The notes under the pieces are model-generated. The model saw only the letters and a program-made list of their open reading frames with translations. It ran no database searches and was not told the origin of the DNA. Shown piece after piece: positions 1 to 13,533 of a DNA stretch of 64,000 nucleotides. How positions within the stretch are numbered: the stretch's first letter is position 1; every line of letters starts with the position of its first letter. The position numbers and the translations under genes are program-made. Source of the DNA: Niebla homalea (taxonomy: Eukaryota > Ascomycota > Lecanoromycetes > Lecanorales > Ramalinaceae). The stretch spans positions 868,001 to 932,000 of the forward strand of contig JAHGAU010000006.1 in the NCBI GenBank assembly GCA_019925105.1. Direction: 5' to 3'.

Positions 1-3000
1 CTTATATTTAAGCGTATTTTTAAGTACGTATTAAATAATTACTATATATATTATCGTAAACTTTATAACCGCTTAATAAACGGTTTTAGCCTTCTATAAG
101 GTAGCTTCTTACGTTAACGCTATAAGGTAAGTAAAGCTTTTCTTTTATAAAATTATTTTCTTTTAAACCTTTTTTATATAGTTTTTTTAATTTAATTTCT
201 TATCGATTTATAAATTAAATACCTTAATATTAACTTCCGGTTTCATTATTATATTACTTAAGTCTATTATAGTTATTATATTATATAATTTCGGGCTTTT
301 TATTATATAAATAAGCTTATATTTATATAGGGTAAATTAAACTTTATATATTTTTATTTATTATAAATAAATTTTATAAATTTATTTTAACTTTAAATAG
401 TTTATATAAATAAATATATTATAAGCTAAAAAATAAATATTATTAATAAAGTTTTTTACTTAAACCTTCTATTTTAACTTCGTTAAGTCTTTAATAAACA
501 GGTTATTAAAGAATAAGAATAAGATTAAGGAAATAAATAATTTTTAAGGAATCCTTATTATTACGGGCTTTATTATATTTATTTTCTATCTTAAATTAAT
601 TAATATTATTTAATTACTTAAGAAACTTTCTATTTAATTTATAAGGAAAAATAAGATTTTTTTTTTCCGTAAATTATATAATAACCTTTAATAGTTTACT
701 TTATTAAACGCTTTTATAATATTAAAGAAAGAAAATTTACGACGTATTTCTTCTTATAGTTTTATACTATATATATATTATTAATTAAGCCTTTAAGAGC
801 CGTCTCTATTAACCGTTTTTTTCTTATCTTTATTTATTAATTAAGGAATAACTTATATTTTTTTACGTAATTATTTAAGATTTTTATGATTACCGTTTTT
901 AAAGCTTTCCTTAACGTATAAAGGAATACTATAAATCTATATTATTTTACTTTTAAATAATTTAATTTAATTAACTTCTTAAGGATAATTATCTTAATTT
1001 CCTTAAATTTACGGGGGTAATATTTTATATTAAGGTAAACTTAAAATAAATAAATAAAAATTTCTCTAAATAATAACGTTATTATAAATAAGAATTTATT
1101 TAATATATTATTGGGTCCGGGGCTTTATCCTTTTTTAGCTTATTAATCGTTTTAATTATTATTTTTTAAGTTATTATTTTATTTATTATTATTAATTTAA
1201 AATATATTATACTATTAATATCTATTAAGTTAACTTCCGGTAACGGGGGAAAGAACGCTTTTTTAAGAGCCTTAATTTTACCGTTAAAAATATTTATTAT
1301 TGTACCATTTAATCTTTTTAAGGGTAAAAACTTAAGGATAAATTTAAGTTTTCTACTTTATTCTTTATTATATTTTATTAACTTTTAAATATTATAAAGG
1401 GAAACCGTTAAGTTATATATTATAGCCCGGAAGTATATTTATTTAACTTTCTAGATAATTCTTTTTTTCTTTTTAAGCGTTTTTTTTAATTATTAAAACG
1501 TTTCCCGGTTCCTATATTTAATAATTTATTTTATAAGCGCTTTTATTTTTATAGTTATTTTTATATATTTTTTATTTTAATAGGTTTTAATTTTTTAAGA
1601 TAACTTTATTATTAAAATTATAACGTTAATTACTTTATTTAAAGTTTTTATTATCCGCTTTATAAAATAATTAATTTATTCTTTATTATTAAGTTAAGGA
1701 TATTTTATTAATTAGGATATTATTTTTACCGCCTTTATTAATATCTTAATTTCTTTAATTATCTTTTATATTTATTTAAACGATAAGGGCGGAATTATAT
1801 TAATAAATTAATTTAAAGTTATTTATATTGGGACGTAATTTAAACCGTATTTTAAATCTTTTTGGGGTCCATATATTATAATTGAATTAATAATACCTTC
1901 CGAGTTAAATATTAAGTTAATTATAATTTTAAGTTTACGGCTTTTTTATATAATAGCCTTTTTTAACGTTAATAATATAAGGTTAAATTATATAATAACT
2001 ATTAATAATTCTTTAAATTTAATATAATTAATTATATAACCATCCTTATTTTATTAAATATAATAAAGATTAAAATCCTTTATTAAGAAATATTTATTGG
2101 GTATAATTATAATATCCTTAAATAATAAAATTATAAAAGGTTTCTTTTTATTAACCGGTAACGGATTATACGTATTATAAATATTTAAGGTATCCTTAAT
2201 ATCCCCCTTTTATACGATCCGGAGTATATATAGGTTCCTTCCGTAATAAATAACATCTTAATTATTTATATTTAATTTTTTATTAATAAAGAAATATATT
2301 TACGTTATTTTATTATTTTTAAAGGTTAAATAAAAATTATCTCCCGGGTTAATCGAAAAATAAATATACGGATTATATAATAACTTTTATATTATTATAA
2401 TATCGATATCCTTTATTTTTTTGGATTTAAATATCAGTATTATAGCTTTAATTATTTTCTTATATATATTATATTATATTACCCTTAAAAGCGTAAATAT
2501 ATTAAATATTAATATCCATTAAGCTTTCTTTATTAACTTTTATTTATATAAACGGTTTTTCCTTAAAATTAAACGTTATTTATCTTAATCTTTTTATTAT
2601 AATAATAATCTTAATCGGGCGGCTGGCTTTAAGGGTTAATATTATTATAAACTTCCTCTTTTTTACGTTATTAATTACCGCGTTTTACCCTTCCCCGTTT
2701 AATAGGCTCCGTTTATATTTTAAGACCGTCTTTAATTACCTTATTAATCTAGGTTTATATAAATTATAACGTTAAACCTTAATTGTTATTTTAATTTTTT
2801 TACGTTGGGTCTTTTTTACTCTTATTATATACTATAAGTTTTACGTTAAGTAATTATTATTACTATATACCACATATTTCAACGCGTTCTTTATTAAGCC
2901 CTTTATTATTAAGCTAGTATATTTATACGTATTATACTTTTCGGTATATACCGTATATTTTATATTATTAAGGTATTTTATAATAATATATTTATACCTT

Positions 3001-4393
3001 TAATATTTAAAGTATTAATAAATATCCGTTACCCGGTTTTAAGGTTTTATTAACTTAAGGGATTTACCCTTTATTACCTTTTTATCGAGGATATTATTAT
3101 ATATCCTTATTAATATTATACTTAAAATAACCGTAAAGTATTTTTTTATATAATTAAAAACGTTTAACCTTTTTATTATAACGGGGAGGCTATAATTAAT
3201 AATTTTTAGCCTAAAATAAAAAACTATATTTTCCTTCTTTATCTACCTTAAGGTAACTTCCTTTTCCTTTTTTATAAACTTTATTAAATATATCCCATTT
3301 ACCGTAATAACGAAGGATTACCTTAATATTTTTACCGTCTTATATCCTGTTTTACCGGTTTATCCTTTTAACTTTTTTAGCTTTTCTTTTACCTTTAATA
3401 AAACTATATTAAAAAGGATATTTCCGCTTTATAATTTACGTATTATAATAATCTATTTTATGAATAACTTTTCCGTTATTTTAAATATTTTTATTAATTA
3501 TAACGGGTTCGTTTTTACCGTTATGTTTTTCTCCTTTTCGCTTAATAATTATATAGTTATTATTTTTATTTTCCTTAATATTACCGTTTTTTTTTTTACT
3601 TTTATTTCCTTTATTATTAACGCTGGTACCGCCTTTATAATCCTCGTTATTTAATTTATCCCTACTCTTTTTTTTAAAGTTTCCTTTATTGCTTTTTTAC
3701 TTTATACGTATCTTTTCTGTCTTTTTTTACCTTTGTCCGCCGGCGTTTTTATTATTGCCTTTTAGGTTTTACGTAACCTTTTTAACTTCTTTAAATTTCT
3801 TTTTACTTTTATATAAAAGTCTTTTACCTTTTATAGCCCGATTTATAGTATCAGCTAGGTTTTTAACGTAATATCTTTCTATATAGTTATAAGGAAGCCT
3901 TTTAGTGTTCTTATTATTTCCTCTTTTTTTATTTTTTTTATGTATTTAATAATTATTTTTTTTATAGCCTATTCTTATTTATTTAGTATTTCCCTATCTT
4001 TACTTAACTTTCTTTTAATTTATATATACTTAATAAGGCCTTTTACGCCTCCGTTTACTTTTTATTTATTCCCGCGTATTATCCTCGTTTTTTCCGCTTT
4101 TTATTTATTACCCTTTATAATAATACCTTTACGTATTATATGTATTCTTTTATACGTATCTTATTAATTATAAGCTCCTATTTAATTTAAAATTATTTTA
4201 TTTTATATTTATTACGTTATTTATACAATTTATTACCGTTCTTATTAACTTAAGCCGCTTGCTTTTCCTCCTTTTTTACCCTTATTATTATTCCGCTTCT
4301 GCTTATCGTATTTAAGGTATTATCCTTACTATTACTTAAGCTATATACGCGTGCATCGTTTCTGACCTCTGGGGTCCCGTTATTCGTCGCCAT
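1..4393 (-). pseudogene. Tad1-like non-LTR retrotransposon LINE-D (ORF1 plus ORF2 up to RT), RIP-degraded
   Basis: This is a dead LINE read leftwards from an ATG at 4393-4391. The start (ATGGCGACGA, then GGGACCCCAGAGGTC) is nearly identical to the starts of the two plus-strand LINEs at 40120 and 42524. ORF1 (gag-like, nucleic-acid binding in this family) occupies the first part, then an AP-endonuclease region, then reverse transcriptase. The RT entry motif (KAPGPDG in the family, here KDKAPDPII) lies at 1108-1130, about 3.27 kb from the ATG. That is the same spacing as in LINE-B once the latter's insertions are subtracted. Most Gln and Trp codons are now stops, so the short open frames at 3460-4167 on the plus strand are shadows. 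The 3' end lies left of the window. The element truncates gypsy relic G1, so it inserted into it. Confidence 0.85.
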
Positions 4394-7300
4394 CTCGTTT
4401 TTAGAGTAATTTTACGGGCTTTTATTATAAGGTTTTAAATTAAAAATAAATATTATAATTAAAAATATAGCGGTTAATATTATCTTATAAAGTAAATTAA
4501 AAAAAATATTAAAAAATAAATTTAATTGTACGATCCCGGCCGGGGTAATTATTAACTAATTTATTATAAATATACTTTAAAACCTCCGTAATAAGCGGCG
4601 TTAATATTTATAATTTACCTTTATTAATAAGGATATCGGACCGAACCTTAATACGGACTAAGGGTATGCCTTTGAAATTAAATAGTTCGTCCTCCGTAAT
4701 TGCTGCTCATAAAACCCGAGTTCTTCAGGGACTAAATAGGCTGGTACCGGTGCCTTTTCCCCCTTATTTAAGGTTAAGACCTCGAGGCGCTCGGGGGGTA
4801 AAACGGTTTGGAACTGGTCTTTAACCTTATTATAGTCGTCGCCTTAAGGTCGATAGCCGGGTATCCGAATAAGGGCGTCGGCCTTATTATTTTATTTACT
4901 TAAGCGGTAAATAACCTTAAAATTAAACTTAAAGAGGATATTAAAATATTTTATTTAATATTTTATAAGCTTTTAACTCTTAATAAAGTATTTTAAAGCT
5001 TAATTATTATTAAAAATATAAAAGGGCTTCTTTATTATTTTTAGTTTTAACCGTTAATTCTTTAAATATTTAATAATAATAAGGAGCTTTTTATTATAAA
5101 TATTATAATTATATTTAACCGGTAATATATTCTTAAAATGATAAATTATTAAATATAACTTTCCGGCCTTATTATATTAAGAAAGAATACCGTTAAAAAC
5201 TTAATTTAAAGAATCGGTTTTAAGGATCGTTTTTTTATCGGGATTATAATAGATTAATATAGAGGCCGCAATAAAAGCCTTTTTAAGTATCGCGTAAGCC
5301 TTTTAATACTCCGGGGACTATATAAATAAGGTTTCCTTTTTAATAAGCTTTAAAAAGGATTTTATTATTTTAAAGAAGTAAAGAATAAATCTTTAATAAA
5401 AAATATAAAAGTTAATAAATCCTTAAAGGGCTTTTAAATTAATAAGGACCGATTAATCCTTAATTTTACTTACTTTATTGGGATTTACTTTTAGCCCGTT
5501 AATGGTAAGGATAAAACCTAAAAACTTAATTCGTTAAATTCCGAATTTATATTTCCGGATATTTATTTATAAACCGGCGTTATATAAACGCTTTAATATT
5601 AAGCATATATATCGGATATACTTTTTCTTAATAAAGATATAAATAATAATATTATTTAAGTAAGTTTAAATAAAGATATTTAAATAATTAAATAAAACCT
5701 TATTTATATATTATTAATATAAAGTAAAGTTATTAATTAAGTTAAAAAGCATAATTTTATACTTAAAAATATTTAATAAAATAATAAATATTATAAAGTT
5801 TTTATTTTCTAAGTATATACGGAGCTTATTAAAGGCCGCAATAATATTTAAGCGGGTAATTTATTTATAATTAATAATTTAGGAAAATACTTCTTTTATT
5901 AAAGGAATAAGATATTAATTCCTCTTAATAATAACGTTAATATTATGGTAATTTACGTATAGTCGTAAATTGCCCTTAAACTTAAGGGTAAAAAAGATAA
6001 AGGATTTATAGGGGGCTTTATTAAACTTAATAAATCCTTTTTTTAAGTTTTCGGTAATATACTCCTTTAATTTTTAAAGCTTATAACCTAAAAGTAGATA
6101 AATACAATTCCGGGGAAGAATCCCCTTTGAAATTAAGTTAATTTTATAATTATAGTCTCAGTACGGGGGTAGCTTATTTACCGTTATATAATTAAAAATA
6201 TTTTTAAAATTATAATATTCCGTTAAAAGTTTAACCGTAATCTTATTTATAAAAACAGTTTCTTTTATAAAGTTATTTTTATAAATTATTATAGCGGAGA
6301 TATTAACTAAAATATTATTAAGGAAATTTAAGTAATTAATTAAATCCGTTATTAAAGTATAAAAAATCTGGGTCTTTTTCTCCTTTTAAGTCCTTATAAT
6401 AATATAAAAGGCCATTATATTAATAACTTTAATTAAAAAAAGCCTTTTTTCTTTAATAAATTCCGGGAAGGGAAAATCATTTAATTTTTTTTAATTTTTT
6501 TAAGGCTTTAATAACTTTAGTTTTTTATTGTCTGGGAGTATATTTAAAACTTAATAAATTAAAATTATAATTTAAAAAAACTCCGGAATAAGCTTTACGT
6601 TTTAATAATTAATCTTATTATAATTATATTAATTTAAAATAAAGAAGATTTTATTAATTATAAGGTAAATAAATACGTAATACCGTTTTATTTAAAGTTT
6701 TCTAAGGATTATATTATATATTTTAAGTTAAATAATAAATATAAAAAATTAACTTTTCAAGTAATTTTTATAATTATCTAGGGATAAATTATATAAGTAA
6801 TAAACCGTAAGTATTTACCCTTATAATCTTAAATAAACTTGGGTCGGGAAAAAGCTAAAAAAGAAATTCAAAGTATTACGTAAACTTATAAAATAATTCG
6901 TTTATTAATAAAATAATAATTAATAATACTTAAATTAATTAAAAAGAATAAAAGAAAGTATTAATTTCCGTAGTTTATAAACCCGTTAATAATTTAAGGT
7001 TTATTATTTTAAATATTAAAAAGGTCTTTAATACTTTTAATATATCCGATTATTAAAATTTAAAAGTAATACGTATTTTTATTCTTCATAATAACTTCTA
7101 TAGAATTTAATTTTTTATTAATAACCTATTTAAGTTATTAAATAAAGTATCTTTAAAAATATAAAAAATCCGGCCGCTTTAATTACGGATAAATTCTTTA
7201 TTTAAGTTAAAAATAATATAATAAACTTAAATAGAACGCTTTTAAATATTATTTTAATTATATTAATAATTAAAGTAATCGGTTTAAAAATAATTCCCTT

Positions 7301-9385
7301 AATAAGTAAAGTATTTAATATTTAGAAAGGGAATTAACTTTATAACGGCAGGAGTAATTTATTAAAACTTAAATCCTTTAAAACTTTTTATTCCGTTAAA
7401 AGGTTTAAAGGAAGTAATACGGGTTTTTATAATCTCCTTAATTTCCTTAATAAGGGTTTTATTCGGGTTAAAGGTTTTTTATTAACGGTAATATTTTAAA
7501 CGTTAAAAACGGTCTATCTTTTTGAAATATACCCGGGTTTCATTTAAATTATTTAGGTTATAATTTCCTTAAAGGAGGTTCTTATAAAACCGATTAAAAA
7601 GTTAAATAATTAAGTTATAAATTATAAATTTTAAGTTCCTCTTAAAATTTATATATTTAAAACCTTAATTAAGTAAATAAAGTTAAAATAAAATATTATA
7701 AATTTATCCTTAATTAATATTCTTAAGGCTAAAAAATTATTAATTTAATTTTCTTTTTAATTAACGTTTTTAAAAATTTAATTTAAAAAAATCCAGAATT
7801 CTTTAAGGGTTTAAAAGCTCAATAAAATATTATTATTATATTCCGTTTTTAATTATTTAAGGATTTTAACATACAATAGTATTAAAGTATAATTAACTTA
7901 AGCTTATATAATTAAGTATTAATTTTTATTTATTTAAAGCTTAATAATAATATAACGTTTAAAGAAATAATATTAATTATAGTTTTCTTTTATAAAGGAT
8001 TCAGGATCCTTAATTTTAATTAACTTAAGCTTCTTATAAAAAATAAAGAATACCGTAAATCGGTAAGGTAAAAAAGTTAAATTATTCTACTAAAAAATTT
8101 TAAGCTTAATAATAAAATTTATATTTTAACCTTATAATTTATAATTACGGATTTCTAACTTTTTAAGACGGTTTAAGTTTTCTGGGGGAGGGGAATCACC
8201 ATAATTTTATTATTATAAATAAGTAATTTAATTTATCTTTAATTCTAAATCCCTTTTAATATTATTTAATTTTATTTAAAGGACTTATATTTCATTATTT
8301 ACGTTTTTATAATATTATATATTAACGTTATATTTTTAATATAAAAAGTTTAATTACTTTAAGAATTCCTTAAATTTCTTAAATAATACGGATTAAAAAG
8401 TAAAATAAATATAAGTCTTTATAAAATATAAAGTATATTTAATTAATTCCTTTAAGGCGGTACCCTTTAATTTATAATGACGTTAACGGGCAATATAGTC
8501 CTTATATTTTCCATAATTATTATTAAAAATTAGGTTCCCGGTAATTAAATAATTTATTAAGTCCTTATTTTTTTTATTTTACCGGGAAAAAACCTTATCC
8601 TTAATAAATAATATTAATTAATTAAAGATCCTTTTAAGAACCGCTTTATAAGTTATATTTTAACGTAAAAACTTTCAATAAAAAAAATTATTAAGGTTTA
8701 TTATTTATAATCTTAATAAATAAAAAGTAAATTAAAGTTAAGGAGGAATAAAAATAAATAAAAGAAAAGATTAAAAAAAGGGAAAAAGATAGGTTTTTTA
8801 ACCTTTCCGTTAAACGGATTCTATATTATAAGGGTAGTATCGTAAAGTAAAATAATAAAATTTATATTATAATAAGGTTTACTATTATTCCTTTATATTA
8901 TAAAGTATTCCTTAAAGTATTTTTTCTTTTAAGTATTAAATATTTTGTATTATAAAATAAGTATAAAATTAAATATTTTAATTAAAGGTTTTAAAAAGAG
9001 GAAAAAATAAATAATAAATAAAAATTCTATAGGTTTTTATAAATTTATTTTTAATTAAATTTATAATAGTTCTTTTAAGGTTTATTTTATTTATATTTTT
9101 TAAATCGCTTTATTAAGGTTTAACCTTTAAATTAATCCTTTATATAACTTAATAGAATCAGTATTTACCTATTTAAAGTTATAGTAACCTTCCGTTTTAA
9201 TTATTAACGTTTTTTTATAACCCGTCCGGATATTAATCGTTATACGTTTAACCGTAATTACCGCCCGTTTAATACCGTTTTTAATTATCGGTTTACCGTC
9301 CGTTATTAATAAGTATTATTAATAAGAGCCTTTATTTTACCTCGCTGCTCCTTACGAGGGCGTAAATAGGTTAACTTTAATATAA
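4394..9385 (-). pseudogene. Ty3/gypsy chromovirus-type relic G1 (gag-PR-RT-RNase H part)
   Basis: A degenerate gypsy polyprotein read right to left. The RT catalytic box, YLDDIIIYS in the family, is seen as YLNNII at 5645-5662, followed by a recognisable 'KKKYIRYICLILKRLYNAGL' stretch (family: EHIRHVRxVLxRLxxAGL). Further downstream on the minus strand, near 5480-5400, is the 'GLKVNPxKV' region. The two Asp to Asn changes are G-to-A RIP changes on the coding strand. The stretch 4407-5600 aligns base for base, with transitions only, to G2 at 36880-38137 in the same orientation. Residues upstream of RT (roughly 5700-9385) should hold gag and protease, but I cannot mark their borders. Integrase and the 3' LTR are missing here because LINE-D interrupts the element at 4393. 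Confidence 0.75.
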
Positions 9386-9601
9386 TATTAAAGTATAAGC
9401 CTTTTTAAAGTAATTAAAAAATAAAGGGTATATTGCGTATAATTAAAGACACTAAAGTACAGAGGTATAAAAGTAAAGGGGCCGAAGGCCCTAATATACC
9501 CAGTCGGTGACACTCCTGGTTGCCGGACTAACCCCGGGCTTGGCCCGGGATAGGCCCGGTAGGGCTTATTCCTGAGCTACCAACACCCCTGAACCCTGAC
9601 A
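9386..9601 (+). repeat. Solo LTR, family L3 (uninterrupted copy)
   Basis: A 216-bp block starting TA (TG after undoing G-to-A) and ending CCCTGACA. It aligns end to end with 34466-34854 once a 169-bp insertion in that copy is removed. Both outer flanks differ between the two copies, which fixes the borders. The 3' half (about 9470-9601) keeps GC-rich sequence including GGGGCCGAAGGCCCT and ACCCCGGGCTTGGCCCGGG, each close to palindromic. No clear target-site duplication is visible (left tataa, right aatcc). LTR status rests on the TG...CA ends and the solo repeat behaviour. Strand is arbitrary. Confidence 0.6.
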
Positions 9602-9748
9602 AATCCCGGGTTATAATATTTTTAAGATACCGTTAAAGCTCCGTTAACTTTACCCGAAATAAGTTATATAAGAGATTACATAATAACTCTTTATTATTTA
9701 AGTTAATAACGTAATCCTTTTATTTTAATTTAAGTAAAGTATTTAATA
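9602..9748. other. Short AT-rich stretch, nothing recognised
   Basis: It lies between the L3 LTR and the target duplication of the first SINE-B copy. It begins with aatcccgggttataat. No coding signal or repeat was seen. It is probably target sequence belonging to an older element. Confidence 0.4.
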
Positions 9749-10503
9749 TATTATTAAAAAAGGGGGCGAGCGTGGCGGAATGGCATTTTTAAGTGCAGAA
9801 GATAAACTATAGAATAATTGAATATTTTAAGGGTAAGGGACGATTTCATTAAGAGCCCTTAAACCTTATCCGGTAAATTATATAATTAATATAGATAAAA
9901 TAATAATAAATATTTAACGATTTACCGGTACCCGTAATTAACTTTAAATAAGCTTAATTACTATATAAGGCCAGTAAAAAGGGGTTATAGGGATTTAACG
10001 TTAAAAGGTTAAAGTTAAAATTAAATAAAATTAATCCGAAAAGTTATATAATAAAATACTTAAAGTAAAATTTAAACGTTAAGAAAAGTAAAATTATATA
10101 ATCGGGGCCGCCTCCCTTTAATTAAGTTTAATATTATTATTAAATCCTTATTACGGATTATAATATTAAAAAATAAAGGATTCTTAATAAAAATAATAAA
10201 TTAAAGATTTAAAATAATTATTAATCTTAATCGGATTAATATAAAGACTTAATCGTAATATTAAGGTAAATAATTATAGGGGAAAGGTTTTTATTTAAAT
10301 CAGGTTAATATTTAAGGTAAGTTAAGGTTAAGTTAACCGATTATAATTTCCTTTTCCCTTTTAAAATTAAAACGATAAGTTTAAAATAAGTATAAATATT
10401 AAGATAATCGTAATTTAACCATTAATATTATAGAACGCCGAAATTAACTTAAAGTAGCTAGACTCGTATATAAATAAATCAATCAATCAATATTATTAAA
10501 AAA
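9749..10503 (+). mobile_element. SINE-B copy 1 with 13-bp target duplication
   Basis: The element spans 9762-10490 (about 729 bp). It starts GGGGCGAGCGTGGCGG and ends in an (ATCA)n tail, flanked by the 13-bp duplication TATTATTAAAAAA at 9749-9761 and 10491-10503. The head resembles a tRNA gene. A polymerase III A box (TGGCGGAATGG, consensus TGGCNNAGTGG) lies at 9773-9783, and a RIP-altered B box is near 9813-9825, the right distance for internal tRNA-type promoters. The body has no reading frame. The last ~55 bases (gaacgccgaaattaacttaa then gctagactcgtatataaata) match the 3' end of the local Tad1-like LINE. SINEs of this build are copied by a LINE reverse transcriptase acting in trans. The copy is moderately RIP-mutated. 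Confidence 0.8.
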
Positions 10504-13019
10504 AATATTTATATATTTCCTTAACTCTTTCGGGATGCTCCGGTTAATAAAGTCTTTTTTAATACTTATACGCGTTAAACTGCCTTAAAAAATTCACGAT
10601 ACTTTTAAGCGTTCCGTCGTTATACTTACGTAAATAACTATAAAGATTTCGTTAATCTCCGTTAAACTTTAACCGAAATTATTAATATTATTAATTTATA
10701 ACTTATAAAAATCAACCCTAAAGCGTTATTTATTTATTATTAAATCGATTGTTATTTAGAAGACGTATAAAGTGAATAGATTAAAGATTATATTTAAATT
10801 TTCTTAATTAATAACCTAAAAGAATATTTTATATTATTTCTTTTATTTTTAATTATTAATTAAATAATGTTATAGTTAATAAGCGTTATAATAAAAGATT
10901 TACTTATTATTGAAAAAAGCTATTTACAGTAAAATAACGGGAATTAACTATAAGTCCTATTAAACTATATATACTTATAAAATTAAATATACTTAAGCTT
11001 TAATATTAATTAATATACTTAATAATTAAGGATTATCCTAGAAACTTATTTAATTATTAATAATAAAAGCCAGGTATACCTTTAATTATCTTTTAATTAA
11101 TTTTAACTTTAAAGTATTATTAAAGCTTTATCGTTTTTTAATACGTTATTTTTTTTATAGGATTTTACGTTTATTATTAAAATCTTATTTTATAAAACGG
11201 TTAAATAATCGGATATATAGTAACCCTTTCTATAATATATATAATATTTAACGTTCTTATTTACTTTAAAAACGGCGTTAAAAATTTTAAATATAATTTT
11301 ACGCTTTTAACCGCGAAAATCATTTTTAATAAAAATATATACCGGCTTTAAGCCGTTATAATTAGGTTTAAATACCTTATTTTTAAAGGATTTACCTTTA
11401 TTAACTTTTTAATTATTATTAATAATATACTTTAAATTATTCTTTTATATAATCGTTATTATTATAATATTATCCCGGGTTTTTAATATTTTATTAATTA
11501 TAAGGATTTTAATCTTAAGTTTTAATAAAAGCTTTATAAAGAATATATAAATATAAAACTTATTTAATAATAATAATAAGTTTTTTTTTATAATCTTTAA
11601 AGTATTATAGAGTTACGTTATTTTTTAATTAAAATATTACTTAATATCCTTAAACCACTTATAATAAAAAAGGTAGCAGTTTTTTAAATTAATTATTAAT
11701 TTTAAAAGCTTATCCTTAAGCTTTTAATAATTTATTTTATTAATTTCTTTATCCGGTAAATTAAAAATTTTATAAGAAATAAACTTTAAATAAAAAATTA
11801 TTTTTTTTTCTTAATAAAGAAGTACTTAAGATAAAATATAAGTTATCTTTTTAAGTTAATAAAATACGTTTAATATTTACCTTTAAATTTATTTTAATAT
11901 AATTTAAGCTTTTCCGGATAAAACGACTTATTTTTACGGGGTAAAATAAAAACTATTAATAATATCTTATTAATATAAAGCTTAATAATAAGGTTAATAC
12001 GGAAGAAAATCTTAAAACGTAAACTTTTATATTACGCGTTAACGCGGTTAAATATATACTCTTAATAAATATAATTCTTAACCTTAAATTAATTAACTTT
12101 AAACTATAATTTTAAAAGTTAAACTTATTAAATTATAATATTACGGTAATACTTTACCGTTTTAATTTACTTAATTATAATAAAAAGATTCTTAATTAAG
12201 AGGTAAATATTGCTTTTTTATTTTAAGGTTTATTAAGTTAATTTAATATTTATTATAATAATAACGTTAAGCTTTCTCCTTAATAAGGAAGAAAAATTAA
12301 AATATTAAATTAACTCCATTAATAATATGCCAACGGGATTAATAAAAATAAATATAGAAAACGTAACGTTATAATCTAAATACTTAAATATTACTTTAAT
12401 AAGTAAATTAATAATAAGATTAATTCTTAAAGAACTTAAAAAGAATTAAAATATAGCTTTTACTTAAGGTAAAGGTAATAATTACCCCGTTTTACGCCTA
12501 TTAAGCTACGGCTTATAAATAACGTATACCAAGGCCGTTATTAAGGCCCTTTACCAAGGCCTAACGGCCTACCTTGGCGTAGCAATATGGCGTACCACTA
12601 TAGCCCCGGCGCAGAGATAGCGCTAACTGCTAACAATTTCAGACATTTAATAAATCGGCTTTATAACTTTAAGTATTAAATTAAGACGTTTATTACGTTT
12701 TAAATATTACGATATATATTAAACGGATTTCCCTTTAAATAATAAGTATTATAAATATAAGAATATATATCGCCTTTATAATATTAAAGCAGATACCCTA
12801 TATATAAAATCGGTTATTAAAGTACTTTTATCCGTAAATAAGGAAATAATATTAATTATAAAAGTATCCCAGTAAGGACCGTTATTGGTTACCGCCTGTA
12901 ACCGTCCTTTAATTATTAATAATAAATAGTTTACGTAAGTTATTAAAGGATCGATAATACCGAATATACCGTTTATCCTTATAATCGTATTATTTATAGC
13001 GGAAATTGAATCTTATAAA
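10504..13019. other. Degenerate AT-rich sequence upstream of G3 protease, gag expected but not recognised
   Basis: By position this should hold the gag part of gypsy G3, but I could not align any conserved gag motif on either strand. The 3' part of 12655-13019 reads into the protease. A GC-richer island at about 12480-12645 is listed separately. The rest is AT-rich sequence full of stops in all frames. Confidence 0.35.
12480..12645. repeat. GC-rich island with hairpin, possible solo LTR
   Basis: A patch of near-normal composition inside AT-rich debris. Positions 12529-12577 form an imperfect inverted repeat (ccaaggccgtta against taacggcctaccttgg), and GCTACG/CGTAGC lie just outside it. The right part reads ccccggcgcagagatagcgc, then gctaacaatttcagaca. 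On the minus strand it would start TGTCTGAAA or TGTTAGCAG, as an LTR would. I found no second copy and no clear target duplication in the window, so its nature is open. Confidence 0.35.
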
Positions 13020-13533
13020 TTAAGTTATATATATTAAAATTTAAAATACGTTAAAGTATAAATATATATTAATAGTTTTATTAATAAAATCATATCCGTT
13101 TATATAAATATAGGATACGTTATATCCCTTATTAATCGTAAGTTTTTAAATAAATTTAATCCGATTATTAACCCGGATATTATACTTATAATAATAAATA
13201 TTTAAAGGATTAATAAAACCTTAAGTAATACCGTATAATACGTAATAATAAATTTCTATTTCTTTATTATAAACGGTCCGTTTATATATTTTTATAAAGA
13301 ATATTATATTATTAACGACTTAAACGTAAATATCTTAATTGGATTAAACGTATTATATCCGGAAGGATAAATAATTAACTTTCCGAATAAATTAATTATC
13401 CTTACGAAGTGTTATAATATAAAAGTTAAATTAAATATTTATGATTATAAGAAAATTAAACGTATAATATATAATAAAAATAAAATAGTAATTATACCCC
13501 GTTATTAAGCCAAAGTTACGATCGTCGGGCTAA
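13020..13533 (+). pseudogene. Gypsy relic G3: aspartic protease region
   Basis: The frame over roughly 13080-13480 resembles the retroviral-type protease of a group of fungal gypsy elements. It has an active-site-like stretch 'VNIGYVISLINRKFL' (family pattern VDTGCGVSLIDRxxL), then 'EYYIINDLNVNILIGLNVL' (family pattern REVHIVDDLKANMLIGNDIL) and 'YPEGQIIN' with the Gln position read as a stop. The catalytic Asp-Thr-Gly is altered to Asn-Ile-Gly, as expected from RIP. The frame stops at the foldback element and is followed by RT on the other side, so protease and RT belong to one element. Confidence 0.65.

Noticed and set aside
3460..4167. Three Phe/Ile/Leu-rich frames of 60-75 codons on the plus strand
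   Set aside because: They lie antisense to ORF1 of LINE-D. Hydrophobic composition is what AT-rich pyrimidine-rich strands give; they are not membrane proteins.
9763..9830. Functional tRNA gene at the SINE head
   Set aside because: No complete cloverleaf can be drawn, the B box is damaged, and the same head occurs in four dispersed copies with tails and target duplications.
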